From: Atrichornis clamosus
Lineage: Eukaryota; Chordata; Aves; Passeriformes; Menuridae
Assembly: GCA_013400975.1 (NCBI GenBank)
Contig: WBMZ01011587.1
Location: 215,931-279,930, forward strand
DNA: 64,000 nucleotides
Reading direction: 5' to 3'
In this document: positions 16,101-31,100 of the stretch, piece by piece
Layout: every line of letters begins with the position of its first letter
How positions within the stretch are numbered: the stretch's first letter is position 1
Notes under the pieces: generated by a model
Databases searched by the model: none
What the model saw: only the letters and a program-made list of their open reading frames with translations
What the model was told of the DNA's origin: nothing
Translations under genes and position numbers: made by a program

Positions 16101-19100
16101 TCAAAAGATCAACTTAAGAAAATGAAGTTAGTTAACAACAGTTACTTCTACCTTCCGCCGGAAGTAAGATCATTATCAGCTACTTCATATTTTTACCTGA
16201 AATTTCTATCAAAGTTTGTGGGAAATTGTATGTAAGAACTGAATAAAAAGGTGAGCAGAACAGTTTTGAATCTGGAAAAGAAGTGGTTGAAGCAACCATA
16301 GGTTTTGTAGTTACCAAAGGATTGATTCCTCTCCCTTTCTACTAGCTTAGCATTAGACAAACATGCCACTGTTGTCAGCAACAGATTCACACCGTATTCC
16401 TCGAAGTCTTGATGAATCCAAGTCTGTTTTAATTGCTTAATCTTTTTAACCATAGATTTATGTGCTTTTATTCTGCTTGAATTTCAATACTCCCATAATT
16501 GTCACTTATAATGACTGCTTTCCCTATCTTTCCCATTCTCCACAAGTATACATTACACATCTGTTTTCAATTCCCCTTCAAATGAGTCTTAAAAAACATT
16601 TAAGTTTGGTGAAAGCAAGTGTCTTGGCTACGTAATCTGTATTTACAATTGATGTAATTTTTGATATCTAGCAAAATTCTCTTAAATTCTACACATACAA
16701 TTTTTGCACTTTTGTTGAAGCCCTTTTTTTAAGCCTATAGTTACTCCTTAAATACTGCATGTCTTACCTCCCAAGAAGGGTTAAAGAGATCATTGCACAC
16801 CTCCTCACAAAAGCTTTCCAGAGGCCATTCATTTGCCTAAATTAATAAAAAATTATTAAGTATGAGATTAAAAGAGAAAGAAATCATGAACACTTCTTAT
16901 ATTGTTGTCTTCACATATTTAAATGGCATACAAAGACCTCCAAGAGCTTAAATATTTTTCTTTGTTACTGGACAGAATTGAAAAAACAATCCTCCCCAGC
17001 TCAGAAACGCTACTGATTGGCACTGGATCTCTTAAGAAGTTTATGAAGTTTCTGTTAGTAGTGTAACAACTTCTCTATGGGAATGAATTTTGATGTTCTG
17101 GAATTCACCCTCCCTTTAGGAACCACGCCAAGGCAGAAAATACAGCAAAGTATTTTATTCTCCCCAGTGATCTTTTAAATTTATGAACTTTGCCTTTAAA
17201 GAACATAATAGACAAGTCTCAGTTTGAAAACACACTTCATAATGAAACTGGGTCAATTAATCCAGTAATAAACAGCATCCTTTTCAAAACACATTCCACA
17301 TTTTTGAAAAGCAAAGCATATCGACTATCCCAAAATTTCCTACAAGGAAACTGACATAGCTGTGGAAAGGAAATTTTACTACTATTAGTAAGTTCACAAC
17401 ACATACACAAAGAAACTGAAAGGCATCTTGCAACCAGCAGCTATTCAGCCTGCAGTTACCATTAAACTTTCAAATTAATTTTCCAATTATTTTTGCATGA
17501 ATAAAAATTTAATTACTGAACTACGTCTGAAAAACTATTTTTGTAGAATACAGACTAATCTAGATAAAGTCATCTCAAATAAACTGCTATGCACCATTTT
17601 TATTCTGGTTTAGCATTTCTTAATTTTCAGCTTTTCAGTCTATTGAAACAAATGCAGTTTTTTCCAAGACTAATAATTGTTTCAATCTTCAACTATTAAA
17701 GATAGAACTTAATTCTAAATTAAGCCTAATTAAAGTAAGGCAAAGATTAAATAAAGATTAAATAAGCATTTAGATCAAATTATTTGTGGCTTGCTGTAAG
17801 CCTACCATGGAAGTGTTTAGCACAGTTTTACAGTTTAATACCCGGGTCTGACACCTGTAGCCACCTACTCATGTTAATTTGGGTCACAAACTGCTACCAA
17901 AGGATTACGAGTGTTTTCTTCCCCAATGCTGTAACACATTTAGAAGTTCATTTGCTTCAATATGTATAAAAGTAAGCTGGCTTCATTCCATCTCTCTTAA
18001 TGCTAAAATGACTAAAGAATTTGGGAGCATAAAGGAATTTTGTTTCAAATGACTCTGCTAAAAAGCTGAATGACCATTTCTGCTAACAGCAGAACAATAC
18101 ATCATACCTCTTCCTGAGCATTTTCTACCAATGTTTTTGAGTCTGTCGCAGGTTGGTTGATGACAACATTTGCAACTTTTCTTCTCTTTTCTTCTGGTTC
18201 CCCATCAGTGCTATCATTGCTGAGAAGGAGCAAGGACATGTTTATGAACTGGAAGTATGCTTTAGGGGAAGTAATCACCTCTACAACTGGAGTCTTCAGA
18301 TACAATAAAGTATGTCAAGAACACAAAACAAAGAGGTTTAACACTGTGAAATATGCAAGATAGGTAAGTTTACATGTGAAAAAAAATGCAGTAAGGATAC
18401 TACACAATGCTGTGCCAAATTCACAATCCTTCTCAGATTTTTCCAAGAAACCCAGCAATTCCTAAACAAGATTAAGAATTTTGTTCACTACTTATTATGA
18501 ACACAGTAGATACAATAATATGCCACTATAAAATACAGTCAGGAACACAGCACAAATCACAAAATTGCATCTTAAATTTTTTGTTGTTTTTTGTTGTTGT
18601 TGATCTTCTTAAATTCCCCACTTTCATGCATTATTCTCAAGCCATACTTAATAGGGAGAAATCACAAATTTCAGCTGTAACATTGCATTATTCCAAGATG
18701 CCTCTGAAGCTCAGTCCCCAGCAAAGCTCTACTGGGCACAAGTACTGCACGCAAGCTTTTCACCACCAGTACAGTTAGCACATTAGAGATTTAAGGTACA
18801 AACACTGTAGGAAGTTGCTCAACAGATAAAACAAATCACAGTCCCAGCTTAACTGAAATAAAAGCAAACCAGTTCACTATTATACCTCTTCTCATTAGCT
18901 TCCACTGCATCTCTGGATCTTTGCTTTGCAAATAGCTTAGCCATTCTTTTGGCTTTATTCTTTTGTCTACTGCTCATACCAGCTCGAAATTCTGAATCAA
19001 TTAACTCAGCAGCCTGAAGAGTCTGAAAGAAAAGTCATTCATTGTCAATTCTTCTTACATTGAAGATCCTGAAAAATTCTCAAACATACAATGCTCTCGA

Positions 19101-22100
19101 GTTCCCCAACCCTCCATTTCAAACTCTGACCAACAGTCTGACATCAAGTAATACTAAAAAGGAACTATGGGATCTAAGAACTCAGGAGACCAAAGCACAT
19201 CACCACATTAGATGTCAATCATCTTATTTAAAATACAAATATTATAACCACAGAAGCTCAAATAAAGCAAATCCATTGCATTATTCCTTGCAATCAAACA
19301 GCTCAAGGTTTTACCTACAGGTTGTTTGTTTACTAGCAAAACTGAAGAAGGAGAATAGTCCAAGTCTTCATCATTGAACAGATCCTCAGTATTCATCCCA
19401 ATTGCAGCACCCATATCTAGGCCAAGTTTCTTTTGTAGCAGTTTCCTCTGTCGTGCTATCCTCTCCTTAGGATCAATTTCACCTTAAAAAAAGTTTTAAA
19501 AGATGTGTCAGATTTTCAACCAGATATATTATTGAACATTTGCTCAGTGTATATAACAAAGTCAATATTTACAGAATTAAAGTGTACTTGGCTAATATAA
19601 TCTTTTAAAATAAATCATACTAATACCCAGGAAGACCTTTTCTGCTACTGTAACTGTACAAATACTTAAACTCTGATCAAGCAAGGTTCATTTTAGAAAT
19701 TAACAGAAGATACCTCGAGAACGTGTGAAGCTTCAATACTAACTACAGAACACCTACACTTTTGGAATACCTGTATTTACATTAAAAAGTTAAGATTTTA
19801 GCACCCAAGTAGAACAAACCCTAGAAGCAAACCAAAACGTGTAGCTTGTAGGGCTGTCAGACTTTACTCTTTACATGCGCAGTACAGAAACCAGCCAGGA
19901 GGAATGGGGGTTTTGTTGGGTTTTGTTTTGTTTTTCTTCAAATATCAGCACAGACTTTTAACCAGATTACCAATATACACGAGGTGTACATCAGGTTGAG
20001 TAGTAACTAGTAGCTAATATTATCTATACCAGTAAGTTTTTTTAAACTGCATTTAACTGACACACCAATACAAAAAACTTCCATTCTTCAGAAAATATTT
20101 TTCCTTTCATACGATCATCTTAGGAAAAATTGAAAAGACTGATAATTCTAAAGATTATTTAAGTTACATTACATCCATTCATACTGTCTACTTGAAAAGG
20201 GAAGCTGCTATAAAACACAGAAGAGGAAGCAGACTGTACACTTTCCCACAAGTTAAGAAAAGGAGCAACTAAAGCTTTTTGTTTCATTTTCTTGGTTTTT
20301 GATATTGTATTTCTTATTTATTTTCATTCTTAAAGGTTTTTATGTGCAATCACATGACTCTAAGTATCAGGCTTCTATGAACTAAAGTGTTGAGTTTCAT
20401 TGTAAGAGATGAAACCTGTACATCACTTTATTAATCTAGCATAAAAAAAGGCAAGCAATGAATTAGCAGCCAGGCTGAAGAGACAGAACACTGCTCAAGT
20501 TTCAGAAGCCATAGGTTCTGCTCATTGCTGAGCTTCTGATCTTCTGTGTACCCTGCACAGAACCCACCACACACAGGGCACAAGGGAATCAGGGCTCCGC
20601 AGTCAGACTCTTATCTATAGCATCACTTAATTTGGTGCAGAAACTGGTAGATGGACTAGAATCAAGAGCAGGGAAGTACAGTAATAGCAAAAAAATAGCT
20701 TAAATGAAAATAATTCAGCCATTACACTGATAAAGCAACTCTCAGAAGTTACAGAAAAATATCAGACAAGTCACTCGAAACAAAAAGCATCACACAGGCA
20801 TTGGTATTTGACCTTCCAACTTTGACAGTCTTATCACAGTATTTTTCATGTAATCTTTCTATACTTGAAACCTTCAAGCTTTTAAAAAAGGCACATCCTA
20901 CTTCTGTATTTGGGAACACTGTTTTAATGAAGATCAAGTGGTGATAGTGCCTGCCCCTCTTAAATAAGTCTACAGAAACTATACAGAAATCTTTGATACT
21001 GCTTTTTCAGGTTTCCACTCCCTCTTCCCTACTGTACACGTAGTAATTCTGTTAAGGGGAAAAAACCAAACAAGCAATATACACCCCCTAAAAACTTGTG
21101 TAACTTGAGAAAGATGACACAAACCACTTCTGTTGGGGAATGTTTTCTCTCATTATTTCCTAGCTTTCTGAGAATCTGTGGATGGATAGACTCATAGTAG
21201 TGCCACAACAAACCTTTTCAAATTAGTAAGTTTTCTTGTCTGCAAGTAAAATATAAAGATACCTGATTTATCATCTTGGACTTCAAATTCTGCACCAGCA
21301 GATCCAAGAAGAGATGCACCATGTTTTAACAACCGACATATATCAAATCTGTCAAAACGCAGCCGATCTATTGAAGGTGACTCTTCATTGGGACTTTCTG
21401 AGCCTGGTTCTAGATAGGAAATAAAATAGCATTAAAGACAATGTGATGAAATTTTTGTTCAAAATTCTGGCAGAAGATTAAGGAAGAACAAGAAATAATT
21501 TCTGTCCTCCAAAGAATATGAGACATACAGCATTTTGAGTCACCAAGTATAAAGGCTCCATTTTCACAAAGACAGACTGAAATGGGTCACTAAATGTACC
21601 TAACCGAGTAGAAAAAAATTGAATGTTTTTCCCTTGATAAATTTAGCTTTTTAAAATCTTGGACACTGACCTACCACTAGGCCTTCTCTGTACACATATG
21701 GCCAACTTGCAGTTTAAACTGCACACGGCTCACAAATAGTACCACAACTATCACACCAACACTACTGCATATCCCTAATAGCCAAGCATCCAAGGCAGGC
21801 AAGCTGGAGAGGAGTCTTAACAGGTACGGGACAAAGTCAGCCACCAAGGGCTGCTGAAGACTAGCTGTGAGATCTTCTCAAATGGTACCTTTTTCTCAAA
21901 CACACATAATTATCTTTTCAATTTCACGAATCATCTGATAGGCAGATGTAACAGAACTGGGCAATGCATTTAAAAGAAGTGCTGTACTCTAAGACTAACA
22001 GGCTGACCAATTTTCATGTGTAAAAGGCATGCTAGAAGTAATCCTTGGAACTAGAAAAGTGAAATGAACTTCTATCCTTGGTAAGATAGCAAAGTATAAC

Positions 22101-25100
22101 AATAGTAGAGTCCCTGCCTGTGGTAGGGGGTTGAAACTAGATGAATGATCTTTCCAATCCAGACTATTCTATTATTCTATGACTAAATTATTAAGTATAT
22201 GGATAAATACGATTTACTGGGAAAGAGTTAATTGTGCTCCAGAAAAAAACCACCTTTCAATAACCTGATTATCAATGTCCTTAAAGAGCTCCAACAGGGC
22301 ATCCAGTGGACATAATACATTTAAAAGCTTTTGGCAAGGTTTCATAGAGAAAAATAAACCAAAAGAACCAAGTTAGCAGAGAACTGGGGGAAACATCCTT
22401 TTACAAACTGAAAGATATAAGTTAGCTCTGGAGCCCTTTGGGGATCAATTTGTTGGAACCAAATCTCTCAGTCTTTTATCAGTGGAAAAGACATTCACTG
22501 TGCACTCTTCTCCAAGCATATAGGTGACACCAAGCTCTTTTGGATAGCCCAAAGTCACAATGGACTAAGGAATGCAAGGAGAACTCCCAGAACAAACTAA
22601 AGGGCAAAGAAGATAAGGTGTAAAATGAATAACCTAAACCACATCTACACAACACTAAATTCAGAACTGGCAGTTAACGTTGAATAAAAATTTTGGAGGA
22701 ACTTCTGACAATTTCCTATATTCATCTGTTTACTGAGCAGTGAAAGTCAGAGCAGCCAACAAAGTACTGGGAATCATCAGGAAGGACACTAACGACATGA
22801 TACAGGCATAATTTCATCACTATGTGTAAATATCAGTACTGTAGAGATGAAGGTAGACTGTGTGCAGTTCTGTGCATCTCAAGAAGAACAAGTAAGAGAC
22901 AATAAGAAACAGAGAAAGACAAAATTATTTAAAAGATAAAGCAGCTGTCTTGTGAGGAAAAGACTGCAACACTTCAGTATGAAGAGAAGTTGCTGAAGGA
23001 GAGCAAATATGATTGTTTACAAAAATAATAGACTAGATAAGGAAAATGTAGAACTTGCTTGTCAAATTCAACAGAACTGGGGGGCACTAAGTGAAACAAA
23101 TACGAGATCACCTCAAAACAGGTGTGAGTTTCATTGTTGCTGCTTTGGCAGTGTGTGTATCTGTTTTAAACAGTGAATTTCTGAAATCTGTGCCACAAAG
23201 CTGTGAATATAGACAGTGCCAACGGGTTTAGACAAAATCACTGACACTAAGTCCGTAAATCAAAAATAAAAGAAACTAGCATCCCTAACATGACTTCAGA
23301 TGCAACAGAACAGACTTCAGCAAACTGCCATTTCACCTCCTTCAGAAAAGTGCTTTGAGCAAGGGAACTGTGAAAAAGTTTCTGCAAACTATCATGACAA
23401 AGTTGATTGGTTAAACATTCTACCATTTTACTTGTTATTCCTTTTACTTATAAAAGCTTTGAGGGTACAGAGCACAAACACAGGAATTCTGCAAGAAACA
23501 AAGGTCAGGTACAACTGAATATGAACATCTAAAGCCAAAGAGATTTACTTACAGCTGTACTTCACAGAATCTCAGGATAGTCTGAGTTGGAAGGGACACA
23601 GAAGGATCAAGTCCATCTCTTAAGTGAATGGCCCATACAGGGATTGAACCCATGACCATGGCATTATTAGCACATGCATATAAAAAAGTCTGTGCTCATA
23701 AAAAAACAGAATGACACAGCTGCCTTGAAAAGTCTCATATCACAAACAGCTTGCATAAGATAAACAGTGAGTTATACACAATTAAGGAGCACCTTGTTTG
23801 GATCTTGGAGTTGGATTCCACTCAGGTACATTTTTCACTATTGCTTCAACAGCCTGGCCAGCTGCAATACGAGTATCCCAATTCGTGCTTCTTAAATACA
23901 CTAACACCTTTAAGGAGAGATTAATAGGTAAATAAATATTTGCTTAAAATGTACTTCCAAAAAATCCACCAGCTGTTAAGCTCTATTAAAAAACACTTGC
24001 TTTAATGCTATGGATTAATACAACATTCAAAACAACAAAAACAAAGGACAAGAAAACAAACAAAGGAAAGCCAGCAGCCTTCTCTATGTTGCTCACTGCT
24101 TAGCAGAACACTTGCCAGAGCCAGACATCAAGACTTTGTAAGATATATTTAGTCCAATCAGTTAACTGAAGCCTGATTTCCTCTAGGTACTGAATAAGGC
24201 TTGAGACATGTTTTTATTTTTTTGTTTGGTTGGTTGGTTTGTTGTGAGCTTTCTTTCTAAAAGGAAGTGCTCAAAATTGATTAACAGTCCTTAAAACTCT
24301 GAAGTCATTTAACCCAAGAAGACAGACAACATAGGTCACTTGAAGCAATATATGCTCTTCTAAACTAATTTATCACTACATCACAAATCTGGAAATACTA
24401 TTTCTTTCTCTGAGAGCAGTTTGATATTCATGATTTCTTGGCCACTCTGTTGATACCATCAATTGTGGTGGGAGCACCTGCTCAATAAGACCAGAACTGA
24501 GGTCACCGAGCCATCTCCACCTGTCAGATACAGACTATTTTTGGTGGTTTTACTAGACTTGGTCAGACTGAAGTTTCAAACTAATGGAGAAATCTTTCCA
24601 CTTTCCAGTCCTTTTAAGGACATGCAGCCTCCAATATTTTTAATGCTTTATCACACAAGTAATAATCTTTAAAGGCAAGAGCAGAAATCTTTATAAGGCA
24701 GTGGAGCTTCTCTTATAGAAGAAAATCTGAACTTACAGCAAACACTGAATATCAATAGTGAATACAAAGTGAAACTTCACTTAGGTAACCATTTCAGAAG
24801 CTGACAAAACAGAAGCTTTAACAGAAGCAACCCCTAATTTTTTTCAGTCTCCTACTTTTGGAGAACACAAGACTACTATGCTTTTTCTTCTTCCCACAAA
24901 AGCACACCCCCTTAAACTAGTTTTATTCTCATCATTAAAGTACTAGGAAAAAAAAATGCTTACTTTAGATAAGAGATTATTCAGTTCATGAGGATGCAGT
25001 TTCACTACTTCCCCAAGTTGCTGTGCAGCTGCTTTTCTTGTTACTGGTGTTGTACCGGTGTCCAGTAAAATAAAGAGACGATCAAGTCTAAATATGATTG

Positions 25101-28100
25101 ACAAAAACCGAAAATGTTATGCTATTCATGGTTCAGTTGCCCATTTCTATTAATATTCCCCCACATTTTTCAGTTTATATAACTCAAACAGAAGAGATGT
25201 TTGCCTGAAGACTGTCAGTTGGCAAGGTGAATAATGTACTATTTCTCTAATAGTAAGCATAGTTGTTCTTAAAAGCACATTTAATTTGGTAGCAAAAAAA
25301 AATTAACAGAATTGTAAGAAACGTCAGTTTAAAAAAATCTACAGTTAAAAGAAAAAAATTCATTGTTCCTGTCTTTGTTCTGTGATGTAACATTTTCAAT
25401 CTTGACACATAAACGTTATGTTGTAAGTGATCATCAAATTCTGTCTGATAGAAAAAGCAGAGGGCTCAACTGCTCCTATTGTGCATTATCACTTCTATTG
25501 ACAACATAGCCTGTTATCTACTATATCAAACTCTGCTTCTCCACGATGACAAATTTTTACTTTTCACATCTTTTCCCCCTAATATCCTCGAATATATAAA
25601 ACCAAACCTCTTGTATTTACAGCTTTGAAGTAATCTAATGCTTCTGCCCTTCCCACAAAATACAGGGATTTAACCAGCAGATTGTTTTCACAATAACTGT
25701 ATTTAATGTGAAAGACCCCAAGCAGAACAGTTCGTGTATTTCTTGTTTAGAGCTACTGAATGAGAAATAAAGTCTGTTGTTGCATAGTTTTTTACATTAT
25801 AACTATCTAGATATTCAAATCTATGACTGAAGTTACAAATGTTCATTATTCTCTTCATTATCAGTGGGTTGATTAGAGCTCTCTAACAAGTGCCAAGTTT
25901 AATCATTAGTTATTGGGCAGTATGAGGTTATTACTGGATATGAATCTAGAACCTGTCCACATAGTGCAATCAGAATTGTCCCTTCCAGCCTCATCATAAA
26001 AGTACTCCTCCAAATATTGCAACAATACGAAACCAGATTTTACACAGCAGTGAAGCTCAACTAGGCCAGTTAAGCAAATAAAGATACAGGTATCCTGAAC
26101 AACCCTTCTTCATAAACACACATCCTCAGTTTGAGCACATACAGGCAAGGACAAATGCCTTGCCTGTTAGTCTGTTGCTACTAACTACATTTCACCTAAA
26201 TTGCCTTTTACATCAGTTACAATAATTTAAAAAGAAAAGAAAAAACCACCAAAACCTCTTTCCAACATCACTGATTTTTTTATTTTCTTAAATTGCATTT
26301 AATCTTGAGTATATCTTACAACGTGTCACAACACATTAGGAACTGCAGTGCTACAAGGCCAAGGCAGTACCAAAACCCAAACAGTCTCTTAACTGGAGGT
26401 ATTAGATTAAGTATTCATAAGATTTTAAAAATTCTAGCTTAAAGTGTTTAAATCATTTTAATTTTTAGACACATTTCTGGTATTTGCCATCTTAGAAATA
26501 ATTCTGTTCCTACTACTAAATTAGTGAACTCATTTCAATTTCTGCAGCTAAAACCGGAGTCTCAATTGCTATGATTTACTACTTAGTAAATTGTTTTAAA
26601 GTCACAAAAATTAAACTCCAGATGTATCTAATCCAGCAGTTTTGTGTGATTAGACAGTCAAGGAGAAAAAAGCTTTACAGATGCAACTCTTTCAAATCAC
26701 TCATAGTGGACTAGTAATCAGAAGCACACTAGGTATCTAATTATTTACTAGTATTATTTTTTCAGTACATTTGACAGTAATAACCCAACCTGATTTGCAG
26801 CAGTCAGTATTACACAATACAAAGCACGGTAGCTTTCTGAGGAACCACTGTTTGCTCCAACTTGCTTGTTCTCACTCCTTTCATTCCTTCTCTCTGTCAA
26901 ATTTCAGTGTTCCATACTCAAGTTTGCCATCTAGCACCACGCACTCCTTGAACTATCAAATTATCTTTTTTAATCTCAAAGTCAAGCACAACGTGCAACT
27001 TTGACCACTTCCGCAGCTAGAACTCTTCATGTGTCAAAACAGGAGGAAACCACTAAGTTGGCCTGCCCTCAAAAACTCAACTTGAATTCCAGCCTTAGTT
27101 ACAACACTATATCTTCACTCCTAAAACCCACAACCTTCTGAAATTGTGTTACCTACGAAATGGTTTGTTTTGTTTGGTTTTTTTTTTAACCTGCAGTATG
27201 CTTGGTTCGTAATTTGTCATTTTAAATTGTAATATGCTTAACCTACACACAAATGTAAACTAAACAACCAAACAAACAAAAAAACCCCAAAAACTCCAAA
27301 AAACTTTCAGTTGTCTGACACCACTATAGGAAGGTTTCAGCTTTCAACTGCCGAAAAATACATGGAAACAGGATTAGAAAATACAGCTAACAACACCTGA
27401 CTAGCGGTAGTCCTGGTCACACCGATCATTCTCTTTCCCTCCCCCGATGTGAAATTCCAAAACTGCTAATATTTTCAAATTATTAAGATTTTTAAATTAA
27501 GTGTTGGTGTTGCTGCAGTAGAGTATGGCAGAGCCTGAATTCTGCATAAGTTGGAAGGCTAGCACTGAGAAAGTTGCCTATCATCAGCAGTCCTACTTGT
27601 TTTTTTTAAATTAAAGTTTTCAGTCTGAGTTTCGTTAAGAATGAAAAAACCCCACTAAAAACTCTAAACAAATTAGTTTTGAGTAATAGAAGTTTGAAAA
27701 GAAGTTCTGACAAGGTTTTCATTCTCAGAACAAACTAACAGTCTCTAAATTAGTTATTAAAGTCAAAGAGAATTAAGTTTTCTAATGGCATGTGATTCTC
27801 TGCCTCTCATGCTAGACAGTGCTGTAAGCAGGGCACCACCTGCCTCACACCATTCGCAGAAGTGTGAAGCAGTGTGGTAGAGTGAGATGCTCTACAATGC
27901 AGATAAATTTTTTGTCGCTGTTGAACCACTGGCAGAGCGAAAGAATCAGGCTGGATCGGGTGAGGCAGAAATCTGAATTTATTATTTAATTCTAAAACTT
28001 ATATAGACTTTCAAAAGGTCATCTGGGTTGGGTCAATTCATAACCTCCCCCTAGGCTGATAGGCCAGGTAGAATGTCCATCTTTCCAGAGACAGTTTTCA

Positions 28101-31100
28101 ATAACATCCAAGCTTTTATCTCTATTTACAAAACATAGAAAGAAGAAGAGAAAAGTTCCCGTGGGAAAGGTCTGTGTTACCACAATTTTTGAATTATTTT
28201 ATGAAATTATTTGAACTCCATCAGAAGAATTGTTTAAGCCTATGGAAGACACATGCAAACAACAGAACTACAAGGAATACTTTGGGGAAGAAAAAGATTA
28301 AAAACAAAAACAGATTTATGAATTGCTTGAAAAATCTAAACACCAATGCATGCTAAAAATTAAATATATCTCTAAATTTCTTCTGCACTTAACTGCTGCA
28401 ATCACAACTTAAAAATACAAAATCCCTCACTTTTAACTCATAAGCAATGGTTTGGATAATCCTTCTGTCATCTTCCAATTCTGAGTCAACTACATCTCAT
28501 CAACAGGACAATAACCACACAACAACCTTGATGCAAACTCATGCCATATGAGCTTGGTACAAAGCACTACCTTGTTCAAAGAGGTAAATAACTTCTTCCT
28601 CTCACTTTAGAAATCTGAGATTTTTCTAGTCCTTGTTCAAGGGTATCAGCAAGACACAACTGGGGGAAACAATTCAAAGTTCTTATGATCAGCACTCCAC
28701 TTAACACTTTATGAGCTTGTACACTTACACAGCGTTCATTAGACATGCTTCTGACACAGACATCAACGCAGGTGCTTCAGAACAGGCATCCAGCAGCATT
28801 TGAGATGCTTCACTTACAGAAGAGCCACAACTAACTGGCAGCACTCTGCGGGTACCACAGTGATTCCATCTTCTCGTCACCAGTTTCACATATTATTCAG
28901 CATTAAACCAAGTTAGACATGACCCTCATCCAGGTACAGGAGGCAAATGCTGCAACAAATGACCTGTTCTGTTCTTCATGCTAATCTGCAGTTCTTTGCT
29001 GCTGTCCCCAAAGAGAGGGCTGATCTCCATTTGAAGGGACAGTTGGAACACTATTTAAAGTGAACCTTATGGCACTCTTACGGAAACTGCATGATGTAGA
29101 TTTGAAAGTCCTTCAGCTACAGGGGCCTTAGAAAGCTAGTAGCTGGATAATTAATGACCAGGTCAAGATACAGATGTTATCAACATTATCTTCAAAATGT
29201 TTGCAAAGGAACACGTGTGCAGCTGAATTGTATAAAGATCCCAATTGTGCCAGTGTAAGTATTCTGACTAGACTGCGTCCTCACAGGACTTCAGACGACA
29301 AAACTTCCAATTTGTTGCTTTCAATGAGTGGAGGCTTAAAAGGAAGAGTGAACTGATCACTGCTGCCCATGCAGCCATCAGTTTGGACTTTACATCTCTG
29401 TGCACAAGCATGTTAAACTGCTCTGACAGTAAAGGCCATCTGGTACGAACACTTTGTAACTACCCTAGCACATCCTCCAATCCATAAAATTGTGTGACTG
29501 TACAAAAAATCCTTAGTGGCACAGTCCCTGGAACACTAATGTCAAGTTCTGCCTAGAGCTCTTTGAAAAGCTGGTAGCTAGCACCCATCAGATGGCAAGG
29601 GACTACTCTTAGGAGAGAGTATTTTCAACATCCAGAAACTTCCTCCCAGGCACTATTTCTAAGTAGAGAAAAAGCCCAGATACCTTGAAAACATACCTAA
29701 ATTAAAATTTAGACTTGACAAGGGTGAAGTTCAACCAAAGTTCTAATGGAGCCTGAGCTTTTTTTGTTGACCTGACTGTCCTTTGCTGTCACTTCATCAT
29801 TTGGTCAAATCCCAGATTGGTCAGCATCACAGCTCTAAGCACTCAACCTAAAACTAAAACACACATGAATGGCTGAATAATCAAATAAGCAACTTTCAAA
29901 CATACAATCAGCCAGTAAAAGGGAAAAAAACCCACTGAACAGAAGGGATCGTGATTTTACTTCTTATAGGTGTGTAAACAGTCATGAAGGTAGGACTGTG
30001 GACAATGAAGAAATCTTGTTTCCTACACAGCAGCTGAAGGAACATCTGGAATAACACAAGGGCTCCATGACCACACCGGGTCACAGTATTATATACTGCA
30101 TATGGAAGCCAACCAAATGCTAAAAGTATTGTAATTAATTCCATATGGATTGTGTATTTCATATATGATGTACAGCATTAGGCTGTACAAGTTTTACTTG
30201 TAAACTATTACATATGTATCCACAACTAACAATGCACCCCAAAACACGACCAATTACATTACAAAAACTGTGAGAAAGAATAGGAAGTTTAAACAGTTGT
30301 CAAGACATACTAATACAAGACGTGTATCAGTAAGTTACAAAGTGAACGCCTTGGTAAGAATTCAATTTCCACCTGCTGGAGCAGGTTGGCGTTCTTACCA
30401 GCATGCAATCCTGATGTTCAACGTTCCCTTCAGTCCATTAGAAAAGTGCATCTGAGCAACTTACAGCTCTATCTCATCTGGGCAGCAGTGCACATGCTAC
30501 TCTGCTTTCCCCCTTCCCATGGCTGTGTCAGCACTTCTTCCCACAAAGAGCAGCACAGAAGGCAGTCCACTGTTCTGGTCTTCAAGTTAATCTCCATCAA
30601 CAAGTGAAGAGTTACAGTGTTCTTCCCCCTCTGGTGTCTGAACTCCCATAACCACATTGGTTATAGAGCATCTATTTAATGCTTTAGGCATAGGTCTTTA
30701 AATAGGAGTGAACACATACTTGCTCAGTTTAACTCTTGCTTTTCATGCAAGAGCAGCCATGAAGTAATAGCTTCCAAAGAAGCTAAAAGACGAATTCTTT
30801 AGTGACAAATTTTGTGATAACCCAAAAAAAAATTTCTGAAAGGTAAACAGTGAATATAAGATTTTTGATGCAGTGTTCAATTTGAAATGTTACATAAGTA
30901 ATGATGTCAGCCAGTGCAGCCATTTGTTCTTGTGAAGTCACAGTCCTACACTTCAAAAGCTGAGAGCAACATATGAGACCTGCTTAGTTCACAAGAGCTT
31001 TAGTCTCACAGACTTTTGACAATATTATTTATTTTAAAATAAAAACTAGGTTCCTAATTTACATATTACCAGTCACACACAAATTCAAGTAAACAAGAAC

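Larger units (their letters stand above)
21410..23792 (-). other. BTAF1 intron 3, a repeat-rich intron
   Basis: A 2.4-kb intron holding a CR1 3' tail (about 22107-22183), an older CR1 coding relic (about 22250-22960) and a tRNA-derived SINE (about 23563-23685). Confidence 0.8.

Noticed and set aside
29174..29356. plus-strand 60-residue frame in BTAF1 intron 1, considered as a processed pseudogene or domesticated transposase
   Set aside because: Neither strand gave a recognisable protein, and there was no poly(A) tail or target duplication.
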